Source of the DNA: Sitta carolinensis
Taxonomy: Eukaryota; Chordata; Aves; Passeriformes; Sittidae
Assembly (NCBI GenBank): GCA_032173965.1
Contig: CM063288.1
Span: 25,948,001 to 26,012,000 of the forward strand
DNA length: 64,000 nucleotides
Direction of reading: 5' to 3'
Below are positions 57,701-62,719 of the stretch, piece by piece (the first letter of the stretch is position 1; each line of letters starts with the position of its first letter). The notes beneath the pieces were generated by a model. The model saw nothing but the letters and a program-made list of their open reading frames with translations, did not search any database and was not told the DNA's origin. The position numbers were made by a program, and so were the translations under genes.

Positions 57701-59179
57701 CAGTTCAAGTATTTTATTAATATTCCTGAATAGTCTTTGTGTAGGAACTGCAGGAAGCAGTTTTTAAAACGTGGTTTTCTTTTAGCTGATGAGAATCTCC
57801 AGAAGCACTGATGTGAGAAACACGTAGTAGAGGCAATAAAGTTAGGTGGCCACAGTAAATTCTAAAAGTTAGGACAAGTGCTTGTTGCAGTGTGTGGGGC
57901 TGGGCAGGAGGTTTTGTGATACCAACCTAACAGCCTAAAACTTTCAGTTGTTGCAGCTGCCCTTGCTCTTTCTTTGCTGCTCTCTGGCTGCTCCACTCTA
58001 TTCCTTATGTTAGCTGTGTGACAGTTTTCCAAACTCAGTTTCAGAACGATTAATTAGGAAATTTCAATTGCTGTGTAGAAATGCTGTTTTGGAGTGAGCG
58101 GGATAGGAGGTAAGAACTGTTTTTGAAGGCTATTCCTGAATATGTAAATGGTTAAACAAAAAGTGTGGGATACACTGCAGAACAGTTAAATTGCTTTCAT
58201 TTTGCCTTGAGCTCAGATGCAATGTTTTACATCAAAGACTGCAATAGGAAGTTTTTGTACAGAGCAAATGTTACTGAAGCCTATTGTCAGTTTGCCTCTG
58301 TCCTGTGTAAACAGAGCACTTAAGGGTCAATTATTAATATCTTATTTAAGTGTTCTCTTGCCCTCTTCAGAAAATTGCACGAACATACTTTGTGCTGCTT
58401 CTTTTTATTGCTCTTTTTTTCTGCTCTACCCTTCTGCACTTTGTTGTTCAGTAGCTTCTTAAGGATGATGAAGAGATGCTTTGATGTTCGGAAAGCGTAG
58501 TGGAAATAAACTTTTATATCAACTTTCTTTCCCTATTATATAATCCTGTGCTTTTGTCAAACAATTGTAAATTTAGCATTGATGTAATGGTAGGGAGTCT
58601 GGACTCTGATGAGTAAGTGGTGCTAGATGCTCTCAGCACAAATTAAAATATCTACACCTTTCAGGAGCTCCATGAAAAAAGAGAGGGCTTTTTGATTTTT
58701 TATTTCTTTCTTATTTTCTGTAGTCTTAAAACATACAGCATTCATACTTTTCCCTCTAAGTTAAGGAATTATTCACAACTATCTTAGTGTCCTCGGCTGA
58801 ATGTTCATGCAGCAGATAATGGAGTAAGTTACAATGGAATTCACTGTCTAATACTAGGTTTTTCTCTGTGGTAGAAGTCAGCATAGCATAATGCAGAGAC
58901 CAACAGCTTTGTTTGTTCCTGTTGTTAATAAAAAGTAAGTTAAGTTGGGCTTGTTGAGACTGTCGAGAGGCATCACCTTGTGTGCTGTCTCTATTCCCTG
59001 AATTGTTTGACTGCCCTTCAGATGCTTCACATAACGTGAATTAAGTCGTTGGTTCTTATGTCTGTCTTACCCTAATCCTTTATCACAGGTCCTAGTGCCA
59101 CCAATCTTATAATAGGCTCCATCGCTGGTGCCATCCTGGTAGCAGCTATTGTCCTTGGGGGGACAGGATGGGGCTTTAA
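6289..59179 (+). CDS. ADAM23: ADAM23, disintegrin and metalloprotease-like neuronal adhesion protein (3' end outside window)
   Basis: Twenty-four constitutive exons plus one of two transmembrane exons join into an open frame of 799 codons plus two bases. Domains by residue: signal peptide with hydrophobic core about 20-38; prodomain to 271, ending in the furin motif RRKR; metalloprotease-like domain from 272; disintegrin domain 483-579 with loop AVNECD at 546-551; cysteine-rich region to about 718; EGF-like domain about 719-751; transmembrane segment about 776-794. The zinc site is lost: the family HExxHxxGxxH aligns with Q415, S416, Q419 and W425, so the protein cannot be a metalloprotease. 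This agrees with known ADAM23, which acts at the neuronal surface by binding LGI1 and integrin alphaV-beta3. With the expected tail of about 15 residues, length would be near 816, close to the 832 I recall for human. Lack of catalysis also fits ADAM22 and ADAM11, but residue-level similarity to ADAM23 is far closer throughout. Confidence 0.97.
6443..7495 (+). other. ADAM23 intron 1
   Basis: 1053 bases, GT-AG. Its first part is G-rich, continuing the CpG island. Nothing else recognised. Confidence 0.85.
7496..7722 (+). CDS. ADAM23: ADAM23 exon 2: N-terminal prodomain
   Basis: Codes residues 52-127. It contains HWNET, an Asn/Ser-rich stretch (77-88) and the conserved block [13 protein letters not shown] followed by HQQKHDK. 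N-glycosylation sequons are at N56, N77 and N83. Acceptor TTCCCCAG, donor AAG|GTAGGA, end phase 0. Confidence 0.96.
13472..13489. repeat. AT dinucleotide repeat
   Basis: Nine AT units in tandem within intron 2. Confidence 0.9.
14781..14815. repeat. AT-rich repeat containing a perfect 22-bp palindrome
   Basis: The first 22 bases (14781-14802) equal their own reverse complement, and an AT repeat follows. It could extrude as a cruciform. It lies in intron 2. Confidence 0.85.
16221..16297 (+). CDS. ADAM23: ADAM23 exon 3: prodomain
   Basis: Codes residues 128-152 plus two bases. Reads [18 protein letters not shown] and then ILDLTLN, a conserved ADAM22/23-type prodomain block. Acceptor CTGTTTTCAG, donor AA|GTAAGT, end phase 2. 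Confidence 0.96.
16298..24330 (+). other. ADAM23 intron 3
   Basis: 8033 bases. A small perfect hairpin (7-bp stem) sits at 16613-16629 and a T tract at 21464-21484. The 130-codon reverse open frame at 17521-17913 matches nothing I know. No exon or transposon recognised. Confidence 0.8.
21464..21484 (+). repeat. Poly(T) tract, 21 T
   Basis: An uninterrupted T run in intron 3, with no recognisable element attached. Confidence 0.9.
24331..24394 (+). CDS. ADAM23: ADAM23 exon 4: prodomain
   Basis: Codes residues 153-174, including [14 protein letters not shown]. Acceptor TTCTTTTACAG, donor AAG|GTATTG, end phase 0. The donor is weaker than most in this gene (TTG instead of AAG/AGT at +3 to +5), and a stop overlapping AATAAA lies 40 bases into the intron. 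Confidence 0.96.
24395..26580 (+). other. ADAM23 intron 4
   Basis: 2186 bases. It begins with a possible premature-polyadenylation arrangement (AATAAA at 24435-24440, then a 25-base A tract). The region 25470-25720 has a less repetitive, motif-rich look but no proven role. Confidence 0.8.
24446..24480 (+). repeat. Poly(A) tract (25 A) followed by GA repeat
   Basis: Twenty-five A followed by five GA units, beginning 51 bases after exon 4. Confidence 0.9.
26581..26663 (+). CDS. ADAM23: ADAM23 exon 5: prodomain
   Basis: Codes residues 175-201 plus two bases. Reads [18 protein letters not shown] then VALSTCNGL, the near-invariant ADAM prodomain block with the HCYYxG and STCxGL motifs. Acceptor AAATTATTAG has a weak pyrimidine tract. 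Donor CA|GTAAGT, end phase 2. Confidence 0.97.
26664..27337 (+). other. ADAM23 intron 5
   Basis: 674 bases. An inverted repeat with 10-bp perfect arms and a 2-base loop lies at 26805-26826. Nothing else seen. Confidence 0.85.
27338..27401 (+). CDS. ADAM23: ADAM23 exon 6: prodomain
   Basis: Codes residues 202-223: [18 protein letters not shown]. Its first base completes the His codon begun in exon 5. Acceptor TGTTCTAG, donor GCA|GTAAGT, end phase 0. Confidence 0.96.
27402..28121 (+). other. ADAM23 intron 6
   Basis: 720 bases of AT-rich sequence. Nothing else recognised. Confidence 0.85.
28122..28194 (+). CDS. ADAM23: ADAM23 exon 7: prodomain
   Basis: Codes residues 224-247 plus one base, beginning [10 protein letters not shown]. 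The RPHIIQ motif anchors the frame; the rest is the variable linker before the furin site. Acceptor TTTTCTTCTCAG, donor G|GTACGC, end phase 1. Confidence 0.93.
28195..28800 (+). other. ADAM23 intron 7
   Basis: 606 bases. Positions 28550-28680 are almost pure A/T (listed separately). Nothing else seen. Confidence 0.85.
28550..28680. repeat. Near-pure A/T low-complexity block
   Basis: About 130 bases of TATA/AAAT-type sequence with almost no G or C, in intron 7. It may be easily unwound or act as a matrix attachment region, but that is inference. Confidence 0.75.
28801..28874 (+). CDS. ADAM23: ADAM23 exon 8: furin cleavage site
   Basis: Codes residues 248-272, including [11 protein letters not shown] followed by five Arg, then Lys-Arg-Ala. 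The RRKR motif ends at 271, so proprotein convertase cleavage would release the prodomain before A272. The basic run is longer by two residues than the human one I recall. Acceptor ATTTTTACAG, donor GCA|GTAAGT, end phase 0. Confidence 0.95.
28875..29742 (+). other. ADAM23 intron 8
   Basis: 868 bases. An alternative in-frame acceptor (AG at 29720-29721) lies 21 bases before the chosen one. Nothing else recognised. Confidence 0.8.
29743..29808 (+). CDS. ADAM23: ADAM23 exon 9: start of metalloprotease-like domain
   Basis: Codes residues 273-294: [18 protein letters not shown] then DHKM. The [11 protein letters not shown] strand opens the reprolysin fold. The acceptor at 29741-29742 was chosen because it keeps the junction length like human. 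Using AG at 29720-29721 would add seven in-frame residues. Donor ATG|GTAAGT, end phase 0. Confidence 0.9.
29809..32717 (+). other. ADAM23 intron 9
   Basis: 2909 bases. No exon, RNA gene or transposon recognised. Confidence 0.8.
32718..32789 (+). CDS. ADAM23: ADAM23 exon 10: metalloprotease-like domain
   Basis: Codes residues 295-318: FKRHRSS, then [14 protein letters not shown], a conserved helix of the reprolysin fold. Acceptor CTACTTTTAG, donor GCT|GTAAGT, both boundaries phase 0. Confidence 0.96.
32790..33937 (+). other. ADAM23 intron 10
   Basis: 1148 bases, AT-rich, with a short A/GA-rich tract near 33120-33140. Nothing else recognised. Confidence 0.85.
33938..34104 (+). CDS. ADAM23: ADAM23 exon 11: metalloprotease-like domain
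   Basis: Codes residues 319-373 plus two bases. Contains [18 protein letters not shown] and [11 protein letters not shown]. Noticeably more GC-rich than its neighbours. Acceptor CTGCCCTCAG, donor TC|GTACGT, end phase 2. Confidence 0.97.
34105..36044 (+). other. ADAM23 intron 11
   Basis: 1940 bases. Carries a degraded CR1 fragment in the gene's orientation (34975-35215). Otherwise nothing recognised. Confidence 0.85.
34975..35215 (+). mobile_element. CR1 LINE 3' fragment, sense orientation
   Basis: Resembles the 3' end of avian CR1. Diagnostic phrases are CCCCTTTCACTGTGAAGGTG, GGCTGGAACAGGCTGC, CTTGGAGAT and CTTGAGCTGGGGGGGAGA, which match the usual order of CR1 3' ORF2 and UTR sequence. It is 5'-truncated and diverged, so it is old and immobile. 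The assignment is by eye from memory of the consensus. Confidence 0.75.
36045..36129 (+). CDS. ADAM23: ADAM23 exon 12: metalloprotease-like domain
   Basis: Codes residues 374-402: [18 protein letters not shown] then [11 protein letters not shown]. The N-V-T at 375-377 is a potential N-glycosylation sequon; human has Arg at that position as I recall. Acceptor TTTGTAAG is weak, but the frame and homology fix it. Donor GAG|GTAATT, end phase 0. Confidence 0.96.
36130..36903 (+). other. ADAM23 intron 12
   Basis: 774 bases. Nothing recognised. Confidence 0.85.
36904..36994 (+). CDS. ADAM23: ADAM23 exon 13: degenerate zinc-binding site
   Basis: Codes residues 403-432 plus one base: [18 protein letters not shown], then [12 protein letters not shown]. 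Where active ADAMs have HExxHxxGxxH this reads Q415, S416, Q419, G422, W425. All three zinc-ligand His and the catalytic Glu are gone, the structural Gly is kept. Acceptor GGAATGCAG, donor A|GTATGT, end phase 1. Confidence 0.97.
36995..38581 (+). other. ADAM23 intron 13
   Basis: 1587 bases. Nothing recognised. Confidence 0.85.
38582..38630 (+). CDS. ADAM23: ADAM23 exon 14: end of catalytic-like domain
   Basis: Codes residues 433-448 plus two bases: [16 protein letters not shown]. Only 49 bases, fixed by phase on both sides. The acceptor GTCTGAGAAG has a purine-rich end and looks suboptimal. Donor GG|GTATGT, end phase 2. Confidence 0.95.
38631..40141 (+). other. ADAM23 intron 14
   Basis: 1511 bases. 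Nothing recognised. Confidence 0.85.
40142..40241 (+). CDS. ADAM23: ADAM23 exon 15: metalloprotease-disintegrin linker
   Basis: Codes residues 449-482: [18 protein letters not shown], then [16 protein letters not shown]. Matches the linker between catalytic-like and disintegrin domains. Acceptor TTTGCCATTTTAG, donor AAG|GTAATA, end phase 0. Confidence 0.97.
40242..41529 (+). other. ADAM23 intron 15
   Basis: 1288 bases. Nothing recognised. Confidence 0.85.
41530..41601 (+). CDS. ADAM23: ADAM23 exon 16: disintegrin domain start
   Basis: Codes residues 483-506: [17 protein letters not shown] then [21 protein letters not shown] is the classical disintegrin opening. Acceptor TTCTTTCAG, donor ATG|GTAAGT, phase 0 on both sides. 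Confidence 0.98.
41602..42321 (+). other. ADAM23 intron 16
   Basis: 720 bases. Nothing recognised. Confidence 0.85.
42322..42408 (+). CDS. ADAM23: ADAM23 exon 17: disintegrin domain
   Basis: Codes residues 507-535: [18 protein letters not shown], then [11 protein letters not shown]. Cysteine spacing is typical, and N531 is a potential glycosylation site. Donor CTT|GTGAGT, phase 0. The following intron, 42409-42559, is only 151 bases. Confidence 0.98.
42560..42640 (+). CDS. ADAM23: ADAM23 exon 18: disintegrin loop
   Basis: Codes residues 536-562: [20 protein letters not shown], then CTGDSGQ. The loop AVNECD (546-551) occupies the RGD position of snake disintegrins. In human ADAM23 this sequence is reported to mediate integrin alphaV-beta3 binding, and it is intact here. 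Acceptor TATTTTCTAG, donor CAG|GTATGT, phase 0. Confidence 0.98.
43025..43437 (-). mobile_element. CR1 LINE 3' fragment, antisense orientation
   Basis: Read on the + strand it has the order of reverse-complemented avian CR1: GGTTGGAAAAGACC near the left end, CCACTAAACCATGTCCCTGA, CTCTAGGGATGGTGA, GAGCAGCCTGTTGCAATGCT, TTCCTAATATCCAGCCTAAA, CCTCTTGTCCAGGCTTAACA and CTGCTCCTCATAAGACTTGT. The octamer tail is eroded. It is 5'-truncated, diverged and without coding capacity. Confidence 0.9.
43714..43757. repeat. Imperfect hairpin in intron 18
   Basis: TGATGCAGT (43728-43736) pairs perfectly with ACTGCATCA (43742-43750) across a 5-base loop. An outer AAGAACT (43714-43720) pairs with AGTTCTT (43751-43757), with a 7-base bulge on the left arm. 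AAGAACTTCA is also repeated directly just upstream. Confidence 0.7.
44556..44606 (+). CDS. ADAM23: ADAM23 exon 19: disintegrin/cysteine-rich boundary
   Basis: Codes residues 563-579: [17 protein letters not shown], the CPxxxxxxDGxxC motif common to ADAMs. Acceptor TTTTTTTCAG, donor CAG|GTATGC, phase 0 on both sides. Confidence 0.97.
44607..45086 (+). other. ADAM23 intron 19
   Basis: 480 bases. Nothing recognised. Confidence 0.85.
45087..45150 (+). CDS. ADAM23: ADAM23 exon 20: cysteine-rich domain
   Basis: Codes residues 580-600 plus one base: [18 protein letters not shown], then WGS. Acceptor GCTTTGTTTAG, donor A|GTAGGT, end phase 1. Confidence 0.97.
45151..46381 (+). other. ADAM23 intron 20
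   Basis: 1231 bases. The reading frame happens to stay open for about 80 bases before exon 21. Nothing else recognised. Confidence 0.85.
46382..46487 (+). CDS. ADAM23: ADAM23 exon 21: cysteine-rich domain
   Basis: Codes residues 601-635 plus two bases: [17 protein letters not shown], then [16 protein letters not shown]. The AG two bases on would give a stop, so 46382 is the start. Donor CA|GTAAGT, end phase 2. Confidence 0.97.
46488..47937 (+). other. ADAM23 intron 21
   Basis: 1450 bases, with A/T-rich sequence at 47400-47475. Nothing else recognised. Confidence 0.85.
47938..48057 (+). CDS. ADAM23: ADAM23 exon 22: cysteine-rich domain
   Basis: Codes residues 636-675 plus two bases: [18 protein letters not shown], then [18 protein letters not shown]647 is a potential glycosylation site. 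Acceptor TTCATTTTCCAG, donor AG|GTAAAA, end phase 2. Confidence 0.98.
48058..49048 (+). other. ADAM23 intron 22
   Basis: 991 bases. Contains a 25-base A tract at 48734-48758. Nothing else recognised. Confidence 0.85.
48734..48758 (+). repeat. Poly(A) tract, 25 A
   Basis: Uninterrupted A run followed by further A-rich sequence, with no recognisable retroposon body. Confidence 0.9.
49049..49217 (+). CDS. ADAM23: ADAM23 exon 23: cysteine-rich domain and EGF start
   Basis: Codes residues 676-732, including [29 protein letters not shown] and GKVCSGHG. The DGxPCG motif is typical of ADAM cysteine-rich domains. C719 and C728 begin the EGF-like module. N715 is a potential glycosylation site. The longest coding exon after exon 2. 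Acceptor TTTCTCCCAG, donor GGG|GTGAGT, end phase 0. Confidence 0.98.
49218..51065 (+). other. ADAM23 intron 23
   Basis: 1848 bases, with a T tract near 50216-50229. Nothing else recognised. Confidence 0.85.
51066..51177 (+). CDS. ADAM23: ADAM23 exon 24: EGF-like domain and juxtamembrane stalk
   Basis: Codes residues 733-769 plus one base: [18 protein letters not shown] then [17 protein letters not shown] and PK. CxCxxxWAGTDC closes the EGF-like module at C751. The rest is a charged stalk. Donor AAGG|GTTTGT leaves phase 1, which both transmembrane exons accept. Confidence 0.97.
51178..54377 (+). other. ADAM23 intron 24
   Basis: 3200 bases. Around 51540-52440 stops are unusually sparse on both strands, but no protein family is recognisable. 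A GT-rich repeat lies at 53505-53528. Confidence 0.8.
53505..53528 (+). repeat. Interrupted GT dinucleotide repeat
   Basis: A short GTGTGT tract broken by GCC, within intron 24. Confidence 0.8.
54378..54468 (+). CDS. ADAM23: ADAM23 exon 25a: alternative transmembrane exon
   Basis: 91 bases, entering in phase 1 and leaving in phase 2. Reads [14 protein letters not shown], then [16 protein letters not shown], a single membrane span. It shares 14 of 30 whole residues with exon 25b at the same positions, including the terminal GGTGWG. Acceptor CTCCACACAG, donor ATAGA|GTAAGC. Mammalian ADAM23 isoforms alpha and beta with different transmembrane exons are described in the literature, and this fits that arrangement. 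Which named isoform it corresponds to I cannot say with certainty. Confidence 0.92.
54469..59088 (+). other. ADAM23 intron between the two transmembrane exons
   Basis: 4620 bases. Contains a 10-base G run at 56001-56010 and pyrimidine-rich sequence at 55620-55860. No further transmembrane-exon copy was seen between the pair. Confidence 0.8.
59089..59179 (+). CDS. ADAM23: ADAM23 exon 25b: canonical transmembrane exon
   Basis: 91 bases, same phases as 25a. Reads [18 protein letters not shown], then [12 protein letters not shown], matching the canonical vertebrate ADAM23 transmembrane segment closely. Acceptor TTTATCACAG, donor TTTAA|GTAAGC. The incomplete last codon (AA) expects a Lys completed by the tail exon, which I did not find in the window. 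Confidence 0.95.
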
Positions 59180-61425
59180 GTAAGCAATGCCGCATGTCTT
59201 CTCTTCGGTGGCTCTGGCATTTCTATTTCTTGCTTACATCACTAAATTTTGAGTTCCTGCTACAAGAGTTCCAAGTTAACCCCCCAAACTCTAACCAATT
59301 TTAAACAAGAAAAGAAACTACACATGCAGCAAACAAGTGGAGGAAATGGATTTTAAAAGAGCAAATGTTATCAGGGTGCAAAGTTGAATAACAATAAAAG
59401 AATTAGGTGAATTCATGAAAATTAAATTAACACTTCAGGAACAAAGTCTTTTTTCACCTTCAGTCAGTAGCATTGTTCTCAGAAGCTGATTGCATTGCTT
59501 AAAAAGCCCCCAAATGATGCACGTCTTATTTTGAATGTAGTAGTACTTTCAAACTGCTCAACTTTTTGACAATGAGAAATGTCATGTAAATGGTCAGTGG
59601 TGGAAAGAGCAGAGTAGTTTTCAGGAACAACTGTATTGACATAGTTGACTTGGGGATAGCAGACCTAACTTGTTTGCTGTAACTGTTTTTTTGTTTGTTT
59701 TTTTTTCTTTTTAAATTATTGATATACCATTAAAAAAACCCCAAACCAAATTCATGTATAGAGAGACCATTTTAACATCTTGAGCTGGTTCCTGAAAGAT
59801 GAAAGCATTTCCCTCCCACTTCTAGTTTGATGTAACTATGAGGACTAACAGATTAGTCATTCCACTTGGGACTGTTTAAGCAAATAGAGCATCTTCTACA
59901 AAGGTGCTTAATTCCTACCCTTTCTGTAGTGTCCATTCTGCCCACATGCATGGTCTGTACTTGGTAAAAAAAAATCTCCCTTTAGAATCAGTGTTTATAA
60001 CCTAACAGATCATGGAAGTAATTAAGTGATTCCTCATGGCATTTAAAATTGCTGTTTCTTTTCAATAACATGAATCAAGGTTAAGCCATGATACAACAAT
60101 AAGCCATAATTCTTCAATAAGAGTAAGTAGTAATAATAATAAGAAGTCAAAGAAAATTTTCTATGGGTTCTATTCATATTTCATGTCAGAGTTGAGAGAA
60201 AAAAATTATTCCCTAATTGATTAAGGCAGTTTTCAAAGTAGAATATAGTGATAAGGTCATATTTATCTTGTGATTCACTTTCAAAGGTCACCTGAAGGTG
60301 TTTAACTTCTGGTTTAAACTTTTATATTTTCTTCTGGCCTTAATTAAATATGCGTATAGAAGCAAAGTATTTCAAAATCTCTTTCAGGCCTGCTGAAAGC
60401 AGCAAATCAGGCTTTGCCCTTTCTCCTGGCCAAGGCAATTACTCCCTGTTGCACTGCCTGTCACTGTTGGTGTTCTCAGAAAGACTCTGCACTTGCCACA
60501 TTTATTTTTCTCTCAGTGCTTGTTTGGAGGGTGCCCATGGGAATTAACCAAGCTAGATTCTGTTGAGAAAAAAAAGTTAGCTTGCCCTTTTGGATGAGTT
60601 ATATACCATAAGAGACATTTGTCCATTGCTTAGTAATTCATAGTCTTTGCAGAAACAGGGTGTGCATCCCTAGATGACAGGTTTGTATTGCACAAGGTAG
60701 TTTGCTGAAAACAAAATACATGTCATGAAAAGGTAAAATAATTAGTTCTTCTTCTGCCCTGGCCCCCTTTGCCATCAGCACTGCAGCCCCTGCCAGCAAG
60801 AGCCACAGAGCTTGAGAACTTGCAGGAAAGAGAGGAGTAGGACAATCCCTCCCTGTCTAAAACAATACAGGATGTAATCGATTGTTTCTTCTTCGTGTTT
60901 CACACCTCTCAAACTGCTCTCACAAGTGGTCAGCTTTGCACCCTGATGTCATTTGTTTGCCCAAAGGGAGAAGCTCATTATCCCTATAGAGGATCTGCAC
61001 TTGAAATGCCTCCTGAAGCTCATACTCTGATACAACTGTTTATTCTGTAGCAGAACCTCAAATACACTGGCCTGGCCTAGCTCACAGCTTGAAGTGCATG
61101 TTTCTTCTGGGGGTCAGAGGGGAACAGAAGAGGCTTTTCAGCTTGTACCCAAATAGGGCTAGCACTTGTAGACCCCCGATACCTGGCTTCAGAGAGATCT
61201 AGAGGGACAGATGAGGATAATAAAGGGATTTTAACTTTTCCTTTTTTTAAGCAAGTGATATACTTAGTCTCTGCAACTATGAGAGAAGGTAGCTAATGCT
61301 TTACAAACTGGGAGATGTGATTTCTGTTTCACAGGTTATCAGATGTTCATATGAACATACGGTACTGTGGTGTCAAGTCCATATCAAACGTAAGCTGCAA
61401 CTAAGCAAACTTTGTTCATGAACTG

Positions 61426-61453
61426 AGGTGGGGGGGCGGGGGTTGGAGGGGAA
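61426..61453 (+). other. G-quadruplex-type G-rich run
   Basis: Several G runs separated by one to three bases on the + (transcribed RNA) strand, giving strong potential for a quadruplex in pre-mRNA. Confidence 0.65.
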
Positions 61454-62701
61454 GTGTAAAAGAAGGCTTGATGCAAGTTCAGAGAAAAAGTAAAAACAGC
61501 TCAACAAACAACTCGCAGGTTCAAGAATGAATCCAAGGTAAATTTTCAATCAAGTTAATGTGTGGACAGAATACGAAAGAAAATGTTAACTGACAATTTT
61601 GCAGAATATAGAAACTCATTAGACATTTTAGGTGGCTTAAAGGCTGTGGGTAGAAGCCTTGTTAAGAAGTAGATTTTACTCAGTTGAGCCTTGCATAGTT
61701 CTTTTAAATCTGTTGGTGTTTAGGCAGCAGAAAGAACTTGATTTTGGTGCAGCAAGGCTGTGCAAGGTTTCAGTACACAGTGTTTAATAGAGGAAAGACA
61801 TTTTTACCATTAGAGTAGCCCAGGGGCCTACACTTTTTTCCCCTAGCATATATTCACTCACTTCTGCTAAGATACTGCAGTAATATAAGTCAATTATTTT
61901 TACTTTTTTTACTGACTTTAACAGCAATTTTGGTGACAAAAACACTATTAAGAGGTAATACTAGTAAGACTGATGTGGAAATGCACATGAAAAGCTGCTG
62001 CTTGTTATAGCAGAATACAAAAGTGGCAGATAGAAAATTAATTGTAGGCACAATTCTATTTCCAGCAAGTGTTTCTAGCCAACGAGCTGCAAGGTTTTCT
62101 GTTTCTTTAATAGAAGATTAATGGAGGAACCAAAGACTTACTCAGCCATAACAGATGCTGAGGTTGAACTGGTCTGTGCAGCTGTGTTTAGACCCTAAAG
62201 GTTTCCACAAGTTAAAGCAGTGGAATGCTGGTGGCAATTTCATGAGGAAGGAGGTTTTGGTCCCTTACCAGCATTTCCATCAAGCATGAACCAAAATCCA
62301 GTCATCACTGCACAAACAACAGCTAGAATCAAATGTGAGATATTTTCTCATTTTTTCCCCAAACTACTGGAATAAATGGAGGTCAGTGTCTTATTTTAAG
62401 TTGGTTTTTTTAGTCCCTCATTTTATTAATTTTAATCGGTTTTGTAGCAAAAGTTAATTTATTTAAGCTCTTCTTCAGCATTTGAACCATGCTTTATGAA
62501 TGCTAGCTAGTTGAAATCATTAAAATACTGGGTTTGCATTAAATCGGTAAATACTTCAATAAAGCTTTGTACTTGCATGATCACACACTTTTGCAAGTAA
62601 TGTATTCTATGACCGAGTTCCTAGCTAGTTGCACAAAAGAATGCAGCAGGGTATTTCTTGAATACATCCAGCCTTTTTGAAACCAGTTTTTCTTTTCTGG
62701 G

Positions 62702-62719
62702 TTTTTTTTTTTTTTTTTT
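62702..62719 (+). repeat. Poly(T) tract, 18 T
   Basis: Uninterrupted T run in the last intron, about 90 bases before a good-looking unused acceptor. Confidence 0.9.
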
